DNA from: Gonium pectorale
Lineage: Eukaryota; Chlorophyta; Chlorophyceae; Chlamydomonadales; Volvocaceae
Direction: 5' to 3'
DNA length: 52,486 bases
Assembly (NCBI GenBank): GCA_001584585.1
Contig: LSYV01000007.1
Location: 434,903 to 487,388, forward strand
Shown here: positions 1 through 11,207 of the stretch, piece by piece
Layout of the letters: each line of letters begins with the position of its first letter
Position numbering within the stretch: the stretch's first letter is position 1
The notes under the pieces: model-generated
Database searches by the model: none
Told to the model about the DNA's origin: nothing
What the model saw: only the letters and a program-made list of their open reading frames with translations
Program-made: the position numbers and the translations under genes

Positions 1-248
1 GGATGGGCGCATCATGGATGACGTGCGGATGCGGCTTGCGGCGGCTTGCGTACGCGGCGTGTGGGTTTGTGTGTGTGTGGTGGGGGGGGGTAATACGGAA
101 TGGGAAACGGGTCGCGTGTGGGGGGGTGGCGGGGAAGGGGGTGTATTGTGCCCAAGCAGGCTGCCGGCGGTAACCAGGCCGCCAGCCCATAGCGCGCCGC
201 GCGCTCCCGTACTCGTTCGGCAGTCATCGCCGTACAGTTCGTACGTAC

Positions 249-1014
249 CTGTGCAGCGTGTCCAGGTCCTCGCACACGGTCTGGAGGCCCTCCAGCCAGC
301 GCCGCCGCAGGGCCGCGTCGCTGCGGCGCGGGGTGTGGGCGTGGGCGAGCGCGGCCGGGACAAAGGGAGGGTGCGGTAAGGGGTGGGAGGGATGGGGGAG
401 GCATCCCCGGGTATAGCTGGTAAACGTTTTTGCACTTGGTGGGCCCTTGTGTGTGGGTGTGGCGCCACAAGGGAGAAGGCGTGGCCAGGATACACGTTGA
501 GCCGAGAAGCCCACAAACCCGCATTATATGTATGTGGTCGGGGTGGCAGGCGTGTTCTCTGTCGTTGCTGCAACTCGGCAGCACTCCACAGACCGGAGAC
601 GGAAATCATCATCAGCTGGAGGGGGCCTGCCAGTCCTTACCTCTGCAGCCGCCCCTCCAGGTGCCTCCGCAGCTGCCGCGGGTCCACCACCTCGAGCATC
701 CCCGCCACGCCGCCGTGCTCCACGCCCCAGCACCGCACGCCGCCCGCCTCAATCTGCAGCGCGTCGCCCGCAAGTCACCACCTCCGTGTGACAGTATTCG
801 CCCCCGAACGGGGCGTGTGACAGCGCAAGCCCCCGGACATGGCGGCCGTGGACCGGGCCGGGCCGGCCCGGGCCAGGTCCCTGCTCACCATCCCGATGAA
901 CAGCTCCGCATCGCTCTGCGGCGCCTGCTGCGATTTGCCGCCCCCCGAGCGGCCCCGTCCGTGTGCCGCATTCAGGTTCGAGATGTCATGCAGGCCGCTG
1001 CGCCAGTCGGCCAT
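249..1014 (-). CDS. Unrecognised protein, 5' part (3 exons, continues off left edge)
   Basis: Exons read on the minus strand: 1014-889 (ATG at 1014, 42 codons, donor GTGAGC), 753-641 (acceptor CTGCAG, donor GTAAGG) and 320-249 (acceptor GCCGCAG, donor GTACGT). Phases 0, 2 and 2 join without a stop, giving about 103 residues. The start reads MADWRSGLHDISNLN, followed by a Gly/Arg/Ser/Gln-rich stretch, a segment ending VVDPRQLRRHLEGRLQ and an amphipathic, probably helical piece WLEGLQTVCEDLDTLHR. The intron after base 249 contains a C-rich tract and no convincing acceptor, so the next exon lies left of the window. The gene is divergent from the neighbour starting at 1742. I do not recognise the family; no catalytic motif, signal peptide or membrane segment is visible. 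The model rests on three good donor/acceptor pairs and agreeing phases. Confidence 0.55.
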
Positions 1015-1741
1015 GTGTAGCGCTGGTGTGGTGGAGCGGTGAAGCCGGTGGAGGCCACCTAGCTTACTGCAATACGCGCATCATTGATTCCAATCGCCAA
1101 CCGTATTACAGCGCGCGTCGCTCCCCCCCGCGTCAAGGTCGAAAGAGCTGCGGGTTCCCAGCTTTTGAATTCGCTTTGAATGTGAACTGCAGTTCGGTCG
1201 TTTGACCTTCAAAGTTTCAGTGATTGGTTGCTGCTGGGAGAGTTCGGCCTTGGATCGCATCCGGCTTCCCGCGCGGCCTAACTATGGTAGTAGTCTGCCC
1301 TTTCTCGTGGATGAGGCCGTGTATCTTGGTATATCTTTCTGTAATTTACTTCAATATTTTGAGCTCTGGCTGCTGTATTCGCGCCAGCTGCTTTGGGTAG
1401 CCGACCCACGGGCCGGAGCCTTCCAGCGCGCGTCCCGCCTGCGTAACCACGCAGCTATTCATTCCTGTGTCACGGCCAGCACGCAGCTAGGCATGTCCAT
1501 GTACCTGGCTGGCAGTGTTTGTGGCGCATTTTTGCTCGTGTCGGAAGGATTCATGTCATGAGAAACCGGATCCGGCCCGCTCTGCGCGCGCAATTCCCCC
1601 TTTGTTCCTTGCCAACGCCATTCTAGTTCCACCTGCAGTGTTCTCTCTTTCTCTGCAGATTTCTCTGAACACCTCCGCCGGTTCCCTGACTCCGAATTAG
1701 CGGTACAGAGAAAGCCCGCGCGAAAAGGCTTCATTGTGGCG
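1015..1741. promoter_or_regulatory. Divergent intergenic region (two 5' ends)
   Basis: This 727-bp stretch separates the ATG of the minus-strand gene at 1014 from the ATG of the plus-strand gene at 1742. It is less GC-rich than the flanking exons, as expected for promoter plus 5' UTRs. I see no convincing open frame, repeat or defined regulatory motif in it. Confidence 0.4.
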
Positions 1742-3804
1742 ATGGCCTTCCTTTCAAGAAAGGTAGGCGCAGTGCGCTTCCCCCTCTCTCTCCCCCCATT
1801 TCGCGATTTGGCGCGCGACGGCGCCGAGCACCCTGCGCGAGGACGCCGCCGCCTCCCCTCCCCTCACCTGCCTCTATCCATCGCCTCAGAGGTCCCACCG
1901 CGACAGTTGGCTCCAACGCGACAACTGGTTCAACTACGACTACGACTCGGACGACTTTGACTCGTCCTCCTCCACGCCGTCCGCCGAGTCGGGCGACAGC
2001 GACCGCGAGCCACACAACCCCAACCTCAACCTGCACGCCGTTAGCCGCCCCATTGCGGGGCGCGAGCGCATCGCGGGCCAAGGCGCAGCAGCAGATGAGG
2101 AGGCAGGAACAGCAGTAGCAGCAGCTGCTGGGGTCCCGCAGGCGCGGCTGCGCAGCAGCAGAGCGGGTGCAGTCGGCCCTGCGGATGCTGCTGCTGCTGC
2201 GGCTGCGGGCGCGAGCGCTGCTACTGCAGCCGGTGCTGAAGGCGTGGGCGGCGTCGAAGGCGTTAAAGGCGGCGATGGCGGCGATGGCGGCGATGGCGGC
2301 GATGGCGGCGATGGCGGCGATGGCGGCGATGGCGCTCTGCCCGCCGGGCTCTACCGCAACCACAGGGGCGCGCTCAAGAGGCGGAAGCACAGCGTTAACC
2401 CCAACGCGGTGCCCAGGGAGAGGGAGGCGCAGGAGCCAGCGGCCGCTGGCGCCACGGGTGGGGTGGGTTGTGCCCCGGGCCAACATCCAAAGCGCGGGGG
2501 CGGGCGCGGTCTGGGTTGGGGACTGGCCTTTCGGAGTACGGGGTCGCAGGGAGGGCATCAGTAGCCAAGCAACTGTGGGAAGCATCCAGGCACCGTTGGG
2601 CATGATTAGGAAGCTATCTCCAAGGACGTACACGCCCAACGGTGTGACGCTTGTGACGTTTCCATTAGGGCGCCTCTCGTGAGAAAGTGAAGTGCGCGGC
2701 ATGGCGATGTGCGCTCCCGCACGGGGAGCGCCGGCGGTTACACGTCCGGTACTGCACGTTGTTACGGCCAACACACCTCCACCACACATTGATCCATCCA
2801 TCGGGCCCTGATCGCAAGTATCCTGGCTGGCTGCAGGCGACCGCGCTGCGGGCCGCGCCGGGAGCGCTGCGGCTAGGTTACGCCGTGGCGGCGGCAACGG
2901 CAACGGAGGCGGCGCCGCGCCGACGGCCCCGCCTTGCAAGGAGGCCCTCCGCCAGGATACCGCTAGCGACTCCCACGACGACGACTCAAGCCCGGACAGC
3001 GCGGCCGCCTCCGACGACACGTCCTCCGCCGAGGCCGGCGACAGCGGCGGCAGCGACTACGAGCCCAGGCCCCAGCGCCGCAAGGCCAGGCCCCAAGCAA
3101 AGCCCAAGGCCAGGCCAAGCTCCCAGCCCGGTGCCAGGGCCAAGGCCGGACGGAGGGGCCGTGGTGACGGTGGTGGGGCATCCCCCGAGCCCTCGCCCCC
3201 GCGAGCAGCTGGCGCTGGGGTCACCACCGCTGGCACTGCCCGTACCACCGCTGGCACTGCCCGTACCACCGCTGGCACTGCCCGTACCACCGCTGGCACT
3301 GCCCGTACCACCGCTGGCACTGCCCGTACCACCGCTGGCACTGCCCGTACCACAGCCGGCGCCGGCACCGCCCCCGGCACTGCCGGCGGCGGCGGCGGCG
3401 GCGCTGACGAGGGCTACATCGTCTACCGCAACTTTTACGGCGTCCTCAAGCGGAAGAGGCGCTGGGTGAACCCCAATCCGGTGCCCGCCCGCCCCCGGGC
3501 CACGCGGCCCGCGGCAGCCGCCGCGCCCGCCGACAGCCGCAGTGGCAGCGGCGGCGGCGGCGTCCGGGGCCGGGGCGGTGGCAGCGGCGGCGTCCGGGGC
3601 CGGGGCGGGAGTAAGAAGGCTCGAGACAGGGCCTCGGCCCTGACGGACGAGGAGGTGCGGCTGGTGGAGGAGGCGGCGGAGTCGGCTCTGCAGCGGCTGG
3701 CGCAGTCGGAGCAGCGGCAGCGGGAGCAGTGGGACGACTCGGACGAGTATGAGGAGTACAAGGAGTGGCAGGCCGCCAAGGCGAAGTTCGTGCGGCGGTT
3801 CTAG
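1742..3804 (+). CDS. Low-complexity acidic/basic protein with duplicated YRN...VNPN motif
   Basis: Three exons: 1742-1762 (MAFLSRK, donor GTAGGC), 1890-2457 (acceptor CCTCAG, donor GTGGGG) and 2837-3804 (acceptor CTGCAG). The phases close to 518 aa, ending at TAG 3802-3804. After a Tyr/Asp/Ser-rich acidic start there is a GGD tandem run (about residues 136-155), then a 22-residue basic motif at about 161-182 (YRNxxGxLKR, then VNPNxVP). A second acidic Asp/Ser stretch, an Arg/Lys/Pro-rich part and six 7-residue TTAGTAR repeats lead to a second copy of the basic motif at about 392-413. The C-terminus is Gly/Arg-rich and then helical and charged (Glu/Gln/Arg). The protein has no signal peptide or membrane segment; the basic clusters suggest a nuclear or nucleic-acid-binding role, which is inference. 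I do not recognise the family. A second GT at 2467-2468 would also keep the phase at the exon 2 end. Confidence 0.6.
2274..2331 (+). repeat. 9-bp coding tandem repeat (Gly-Gly-Asp)
   Basis: A GGCGATGGC-type unit is repeated about six times inside exon 2 of the 1742-3804 gene and is read as GGD repeats. The unit is a multiple of three, so length changes would keep the frame. Confidence 0.8.
3223..3355 (+). repeat. 21-bp coding minisatellite (TTAGTAR x6)
   Basis: Six near-identical tandem copies of a 21-bp unit starting ACCACCGCTGGCACTGCCCG, plus a degenerate partial copy, lie inside exon 3 of the 1742-3804 gene. They encode TTAGTAR repeats. Only the last copy shows substitutions, which suggests recent expansion. 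Confidence 0.9.
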
Positions 3805-5631
3805 CGGGATGGCTAGGAACGAAGACCAGGGGTAGAGCTTTCTCACTCCGTGCCTGCCGCGATGCTTGGGCGAATGGGGCTTCCGGGCGCTGCGATCGGC
3901 GTCGGCTCGCACCCTCGGGCTTCCGGGTGTAGCACGGGGCCGCGTGTGGCTGCGCCATCTGGGTCGTTCTCAACGATCGCCTCCGCCACGGCATATCCAT
4001 ATGGGTTCATTCTTGCGCCCAACAAGTTCATCGGCAATAAATGCGGCGCCCGCACGCTGTGTGAAGTATCCTGTGGCGCATGTACGGCTCCGAAGGGCCC
4101 GTCCGTACCCGTCGCTCGCGGGTACCGGCCCGCGTGTCCTGTAATCGGATTGTGTCGTGCACGCTGACCGTGTCTCGTGACCTTGAAATGAACGCGAACA
4201 CCAAACGAGTATAACGATTGGGTTCTACGCACGTCATACGCTACGTACGTATCAACAGCTGTGTTGAAGTGGAACGACGCATGGAACAGCTGTGTGTGCG
4301 TTGCAAATCACCCTGCGGAAGTGCGCCCTCACAGCGCCAACGCCAGCCGCCGGACTTGGGCGGCCCAGCACTGCAGGGCCGTGGACAGCCAGCCAGCCTC
4401 CAGCGGGTTGCGGCGGTGAGGACGCATTCTGCCGAGTAAGAGTAAGACTGTGGCAAGCAGGCGGGACAGCACGATTGCGGACTCATCATCCACCACATCG
4501 GCTCTCCTCGTAACCAACCATGAAACACCAACACCGCCCGTATCAGCAACACCCCCCCATACATCAATGCCTTAGCTCGCTGCTGTATCTTCCTCGACCT
4601 GCTTAAGCACTCCATCGCGTGTACATAAAACACCACCCGGTGCGTGCTCCGCAGCTCGCCCTACCCTCCGTCTGTGCCGTGGCATGTACGGCCGTAAAAA
4701 AGGCGGGCTGCCGTTACCGTGGGACCCATGTCCGAATGGCTGCTGGCTCGAAAGGCGCTGTGGCAACTCTCCGGGCGGCACAGACAGTATACGCGCTCCA
4801 GGCATCTGTGGACCCTCATGGAGCATTGGGTGTCAAAGCTTCCGTCCAAACTTGCACGAAAGGAGGACCTGCCTTCGCACACGTAACAGTCAGGTCAGGT
4901 ACGGTCACACATACGTGCATCGTCATCCTTAAGAGGACTCGAATGTACGGCATGAAGTACGGCGGTTGTGGTGGCCGTACGCCGCGTGAGCGTGGCGGCA
5001 ACTTGAGGTCCGCAAAATCGGAAATTGCTCCAGCGCGGACAATCCCACGCGCAAAAACTTTTGATACCGGGAAGGCAGGGCCACACGACCCAGCTGGGCA
5101 GAGGGCTGCCTCCACGGATGGATCAGGGCCCGCCCCCAATCCCCCGCAGGAGACTCTCTTTCCTGCTTGCAGGTACCCTCCCCGCGGCGGAGCCTCGCTG
5201 AAGCGACGCAAGACGCAATGCTGGAAACAGGGTCCTCCCGACACGTGTGCGAGCGTCATGCTCGAGCAATCACAGCCAACGATGTAGCAATACCGTAGGC
5301 AGTGTGCAATTGGCAACAGGACGAAATTTGACAGGGTATTCTTGACATGTGTCCTCAATCCCGCACACGTGTACACCCATACACACGTGCACACCAGTTG
5401 ATAACGGCCGCGCATCTATCAGCGCCTCAGCACCACCAACCCTGTGCCCCACCTCCCTACCCACGTTCCCGCCCCATCAGCTCCTCCACGCGCCATGAGA
5501 AGCACAGCAGCGCAGCAGCCCGCACGGCCGCGGCTCCGTGCCGCCCGAAGCCGGCTGTCCCCATCAGCCCCCAGCACTGCAACCGCCGCCAGCTTCAGCG
5601 GCCCCGTAGCCTTCTGCAGCCCCTGATGCTG
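3805..5631. other. Convergent intergenic region (3' UTRs)
   Basis: This 1.8-kb stretch lies between the stops of the plus-strand gene (3804) and the minus-strand RWP-RK gene (5632). Open frames here are short, overlap on both strands and lack splice support. Nothing else was identified apart from a TGTAA at 4140-4144. Confidence 0.45.
4140..4144 (+). terminator. Candidate poly(A) signal TGTAA
   Basis: TGTAA, the usual poly(A) signal of Chlamydomonas-type algae, occurs about 340 bp after the TAG of the 1742-3804 gene on the same strand. Confidence 0.45.
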
Positions 5632-8600
5632 CTACTGCCGCCTCTCCGCCGCCTTCGCCCGCCTCTCCGCCGCCTCCGCCTGCTGCTCCGCCCAGCGCAC
5701 CCGCTGCTCCGCCGCCTTGGCCCGCTCCTCCGCGCCCTTGGTCCGCTCCTCCGCCACCTGCTGCCGCAGCTGCGCCACCACCACCGCGTTCTGCGCGTCG
5801 CGCAGCGCCTGCCGCAGCTGCGAAATCTGCTGTAGCTGTTCGGCCAGCTTCTGCTTGTGGATCAGCAGCTGCTGCTGTACCTGCTGCTGTACCTGGGTCT
5901 GGATCTGTTGCTGGATGTGGTTGTGGATCTGCTGGTGAAGCGGCAGCAGCTGCTGCTGCTGGGTTTGGGATTCTTGTTGCTGCTGCGGTGGCTGCTGCTG
6001 CTGCGGTGACTGGGATGACGGCTTACACGGCTGCGACGGCGACGACGGCGCCACCGGCTGTGGTCGCTGCTGTGGCGCCTGGGGTGGCGCAGCGGGCTGG
6101 CGGAGGGCCGGCGCCGTGCCATGTCTGCGGTCTGCATGCGGCGGGGGCGGCGGGGGCGGCATCTGCGGGCTCGGGGAGTGCGGCCCCACGGGCGACAGAG
6201 AGGCGCCCTCGCACGCCGACGGTGCCGCGCATGAGGGAGCCGGGCCCTGCGCTTTCGCCTGCACCGGGGCCTGGGGCCGAGGCCGGGGCTGGGCTGGGGC
6301 TGGCGGGCTCGGCTCGAGGCCAGAGTGGGGTGCCGCGTTGGTTGGCGCTGCCGACGTAGCAGCCGTCGTTGTCCGCTGTGGTGCCGAGTCCACATCCGCC
6401 GGGCCGATGGGAGCCGCCGGCTGCTGCTGCTGCTCGGGCTCCTGCTGTCGTGGCGCGGACACGGCCAGGGCCGCCTGCAGCAGCGGCAGCGGCAGCGACG
6501 GCGAACGCTGCGCGACCGAGCTTGGCAGTGGGAGTGAGAAAGGCAGCGGGTTCGGAGACTGGGGCGGGGGCAAGGACTCCGTGGCGGGCGGCCGCCGTGG
6601 CATGAGTGGTGCCGGCGGCAGCCGTGTCGTTGTGTGCTGCGGCTGGGGTTGGGGCTGCGGGGACGGCTGCTGCGGCTGCGGCTGCTGCTGCGGCTGCTGC
6701 TGCGGCTGCTGCTGCGGCTGCTCGCCGCGCTTGCGGCGCCAGAAGGCGGCGGCATCGAATCCGGCGACCGGCCGCGCCAGGGGCTTCTTGCTCGGAGACG
6801 CTGCGGGACCCTGCTGCTGCTGCGACTGCGGCGGCGGCGGCGGCGGCGCCTGCAGAGGCGATGGCTCTACCGCCGTTTGCGTTGTTGGATCCTGCGGCGC
6901 CATCGAATCGGCGGCAGCGGCGGCAGGGGCGGTGGCGCTGCCGCCACTGCCGCTGACCTGCTGGGCGACGTAGGACGCCAGCGACGTGGCGCCCGCGGCC
7001 TGGATGGCTCGCATCACCCGCAGCGTGTGGGCGTCCAGCGCGGGAGCCGCCCTCTGCCGACGAGCCGACGGCTCCTCCGCGTCCCCGCACGCAGCGGCGG
7101 CCACGTCCTCGGTCCGCTCGCGCTTCGGCTGCCCCTGCCCCTGCGGCTGCGGCTGGGAGGGCTCGGCATCCAGCTGCGTGCAGTCGGCGGCGCTCGGCGG
7201 CGGCGCTCCGTTTTCGGCTCGGCCGGCGGTGGAAGGGGCCGGGGCCGGTGCACGGTGCGGTGCACGGTCGGGCGGGGGGCCGGGCCGACGCCCGGGGCGG
7301 GGGCGGCGAGCTCCTCCTCCACCTTCAGCTTCATTTCCCGACTGCTGCCCGACCCCGCGAGCCGCACCGCTGGCCGACATTGCTGCTGCTGCTCCTGATG
7401 CTCCTGGTGCTGCTGGCGACGAGCACCCAGCTCAGAGCCGCCACCACTGCTCCGCGCAGCGGCATCGGCTGCGGCGGCGAGCTGGTGGAGAGTGCACGGC
7501 TCCACTCCTTCGGGGCAGTCCTTGGCGGCCTGGGCCTTGCAGCCGCCGGCGACGGCGACAGCGTCGGCAGCGGAGCCGCCGGCGCCGCAGCCGCCGGTGC
7601 GGCCGGCGTCGCCGCACGGCAGCGGTGCGGTGCCGCTCTGTGCGACGATAAGCTTGCAGGCGGGGTGGTCGCCGCTCGCAGGAGGTGCGGCGGCCGTGGC
7701 ATCTGTGGTGGTGGGGGTGGCGGCCGTGGCAGCGGTGGCGGGGGGCCGGTCTCGCGATGTGGGGTGGCATGCCATGATGAGCACCTCGGCCGCCACGGCG
7801 GCGCTGTGCGAGGGAACCACACGACTGCCTCCGCCGCCGGCGCCATCGTCGCAATCGCCGCCATCGCCGCCTTGCGCCTGCACAGCTGCCGCGGCGCTGG
7901 CTGGCAGCTGTCGCGGGGTTAGGGTTCCCGGTGCACCGGCCACCGCGCTGGGCGGCTCCCGCAGAGACGATGCTGCCCCGCGGGCCGGCAGCTGCCCCGC
8001 GGCATCCAGCCGCCGGCGCTTCTTTTGCTCCGACCCCGACCCCGACACCTCCTCTCGGTCCTCTACAGCCGGCGTCGCCAGCACCGTCACCGGCGGCGGC
8101 GCCCGGTCGCTGCGCTGCCGATGGCCCCCATTGCAGCCCGACGGACGCTGCGGCCATTGCCTCCGCCTCTGTGGCGGCGAGCTTTGTAGCTGTTCCTGTG
8201 GCGGAGGGCCCTGGCCTGGGTCACGTCCCGGCCCAGCTGCCGGCGGTTCCGCGGCGCTGCGGCAGGCGTAGCCACAGGGCCGGCCGCAGCCCACTCCCTC
8301 GCCACAAGCTGAGGCGCCCTGGCGGTCGGAGCAAGACGGCTGTTGCGGTGGCGGAGGCAACGGCGGTAGCGGCAGCGGCGACGGCGGCAGTGGCGACGGG
8401 ACGGGCAGCGGCAGCATGGGCAGCCGGTTGGAGTGGCTTGAGACGGCGCGGGGGCGCTCGATCCCGGAGAGCTTGGAGGGCACGGAAGCGCCACCACTGA
8501 GCTGGGATGGCCCGGAAGGAGGGGACGGTGAGGGCGGTGGCGGCGGAGGCAAGGAAGCGGGCGCGGAGTGCGTTCCCTGTCGCTGTTGCCGTGGGGCGGC

Positions 8601-11207
8601 GGACACCGGGACCTTGCTGCCACTGCTGCCACCGTAGCCGCCACCGCCACCGCCGCCGACGCCATTGCCCTCCACGTCACCCTCGTAGCCGCCACCGTCG
8701 CCGTCGTCGTCGCCGTAGCCGCCGCCAGCCGCCGCCTCCGCCACCTTGGCCCAGCTGCCGCCGCCGCCGCCGCCAGGGGCGGCTTCGGCAGCCAGCAGCT
8801 CGGTGCCCCATCCGTCCTGTTGCTCTAGCTCCCCGAAGCCCTCCTCCTCCAGCGCATCGGGCCACGAAACCCACTCCTCCGACCCACTCGCGGCAGCTGC
8901 CGCCTCTGCGGCGGCGCTGCGGACGCCTCCGCCGCCACCTCAGTCGACGCCGTATCCAGCTCCGGCGCTGTCGCATTGCCGCTCCCTGCTGCTGCGAGCG
9001 ACGCACTCGAGGTACGCGGCCCGGGCCCACGGCTCCACGGCCCCCAGGAAGAAGGGCTCCCGGGGCAGCTCGCGGCCCACGGGATCAGCCACCGCCCGGG
9101 CCCACCACGACCGGACCTGCTCGGAGCGCCTCTGCAAAACACATGATGCCGGGGGGGGGGAAGGGGAAGATGGGCAGCGGTGAAGGCGGTGAGGGGTAAG
9201 AACATTGAGGAGAGGATCGGGGATAGGAGGCGTTACGGGCGGGGAGCTGGCACGCCCGTCGGCCGGGTATGGGCCGTGTATGGGGGACGGGAGCAGGTGG
9301 CGGCCGGTGGCGATGAGAGCAAGCGCCGTGCTGTGTCGTGCGGGAGTGGAGTGGAGGCGCTTTGGTGCGCGCGCCAGCAAGCCTGAACTCAGGGCAAGTG
9401 TGAGGGAAGGAAGCGACAGCGGGCGCGGGCGCGGGGGCCGCGCGCGCATGATGATAACGGCACGTCCAGCTCATGTACCCAACCGCCGTCAACCAACCCC
9501 TTAACCAACCACTACGCCAACCAACCTGCAGTAGCGCCGCCTCATGTCGCAGCTGTGCCGCCCGGGTGGCGGTGGCGCACTCGCCGGCCGTGTCGCCGGT
9601 TTGCCGCTCCTGGGCCAATACCGCCGCCTTGGGGCCGCCCCGGGCGGTCGCAGCCGCCGCCCCCTTCGTCGACGTGGACGTGGGTGCCGACTGCTCCAGC
9701 AGCTCTGCCTCGGCCACCAGCTTCCGCGCGGCCTGGCGTACGGGGTGTGGCGGTGCGGGGCGTAAAGCGGCACACGTCGGGCAGGTGGGAGAGGGCGGGA
9801 GAGGGCGGGAGGTCGAGCTGGACGCATTGCCTTGTCGCGGGCTGGTGCCGCCTCGCTCGGGTGTGGGACTCGGCCTCCACAGTGGCACAACACACGCCGG
9901 CCCCCTTGCATGCCGTGCAAGCCGTGCAAGCCCCGAAGCATGCAGCAGCAAGTCCCGCTCGCCGCGCGTCGCCGTCCCTCGGCTCCCTGCCCGCCCAGAG
10001 TCCCCACCTTGACGGCCGCCTCGACCAGGAAGGCGCAGCGCCGGCCCACGCGCGCCGGCCAGTGCAGCAGCCCCAGCGAGCGGCACGCCCGCTTGAGCAC
10101 CGTCGTGCACACGCCCAGTCGGGCGGCCGTGTCGGGCATATCCAGCTGGAAGCTCTGGGGCCGGGGCATGGAGGATGAAGGCGACGATGGGGGCGGTAAC
10201 AGGGTGTACGGTATAGATCAAGGTGGAGGGCCGGGCCAACAGCCATGTGAGGCACAAGTTGTTGCGCAACTCTTAGGGTTGGGTAGAGGGGAGGCACCAT
10301 TGGCTCCACTCGCGTGCCTGCATGCGCGCAAACTCTGCAAAGGCAGGCTTGAGGGTGGAAGCGCATGCTCATTGGAAGGCTGCGTCCAGCTCGCACGGCG
10401 CCCTGCGCCCCCCCTCCCCTCCCCGGGCAACCGCACACCTGCGACCGCTCCCTCAGCAGCTCCACCGTGAGGTACAGCGGCTTGCGGATGTCCTTGCGCC
10501 GCACGTGCACGCCCGCGGCGTACGGCCCGGCGCCGGGCGCCGACCCGTGGGTCGGCGGTTCGCCGGCGTGTGCGCCCGCGGCGCAAGGGCCGGCCGCCGA
10601 CGGGGCGGCCGCCTCGGTGGGCTCAGCGGTGTCAACTGCGGCGTCGGCGGGGCCGGCGAGTGGCGGAGGCGCAAAGGCGGGCCGGCCGAGTGAGGCGCTG
10701 CGGGAGCGTTTGCGCCGCCCGGGGTTGCTGGGCGGGGATGCATCTGCGCCTCCGCAGTGGCGCTGCATGTCAGCACCGCCTGTCGAAGGCTCCAGCGGGG
10801 CCTCCCAATCTTCGGCAGCCTGGTCTCCGTCGCCGGGGGTGGTCTGGCGCGCGGGTCTCAGCGTGGTGGGGGCAGGCGGCGGCAGGCGAAACAGCGGCTC
10901 CGGTGGCTGTGTAGGTGGCAAGGAGGGGGCGAGTTGTCAGTCGCAGCCGGGAGCGGGTGGCTGGCGCCTGGCGGGAGGGACTACTACGGTAGATAGCGAA
11001 CGTCACCGGTGATGAGGGCCAGGGAGTTGTGTCGGTTGCAGACGACCTTGATATCAGCAGCATGGAGATGATTCGAGAGCAATGTAAACGCACCTGGGTC
11101 GCGTGATCGGGGGTTGCTGGAGGTTGCAGCGGTTGATCTCGGCGGTTGCAGGGGCGGTTGCTGTATTCTTCCAGCAAGCTATGCAGTGCGGCGACTTGCG
11201 GCATCAT
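5632..11207 (-). CDS. RWP-RK domain protein, large, Gln-rich with C-terminal coiled coil
   Basis: Probable transcription factor. Exons: 11207-11094, 10906-10439, 10154-10008, 9732-9526, 9131-9007, 8916 to about 7368, and about 7173-5632. All phases close, giving about 1,383 aa. The RWP-RK domain (about residues 176-235) spans exons 2-3: LTVELLRERSQ, then AARLGVCTTVLKRACRSLGL, then HWPARVGRR where RWPxRK is usual. A basic run KKRRR in exon 6 fits a nuclear localisation signal. The last ~500 residues are Pro/Gln/Ala-rich with poly-Gln tracts and end in an approximately 100-residue coiled coil rich in Gln, Glu, Arg and Ala. RWP-RK proteins (NLP, NIT2, MID, RKD) control nitrogen responses or gamete differentiation in plants and algae; which applies here cannot be told. 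The junction near 7173-7367 is uncertain: the frame changes there, and either GT at 7367 or GT at 7322 joined to the AG before 7173 would restore it. Confidence 0.75.

Noticed and set aside
1731..3020. Long minus-strand open frame (429 codons) opposite the 1742-3804 gene
   Set aside because: It is the GC-rich shadow of the plus-strand exons, includes the reverse of the GGC repeats as Ala-Ile runs, and has no splice or motif support.
2986..3912. Minus-strand open frame of 308 codons
   Set aside because: Its Ser-Gly-Thr-Gly repeats are only the antisense reading of the 21-bp coding minisatellite.
7917..7928. GGGTTAGGG telomere-like string
   Set aside because: A single occurrence inside a coding exon region, with no tandem array.
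7014..8744. A second separate gene starting at the ATG at 8744
   Set aside because: The same frame continues upstream of that ATG with sensible protein (EEWVSWPDALEEEGFGELEQ) to a phase-matching acceptor at 8916, so it is an internal Met of the RWP-RK gene.
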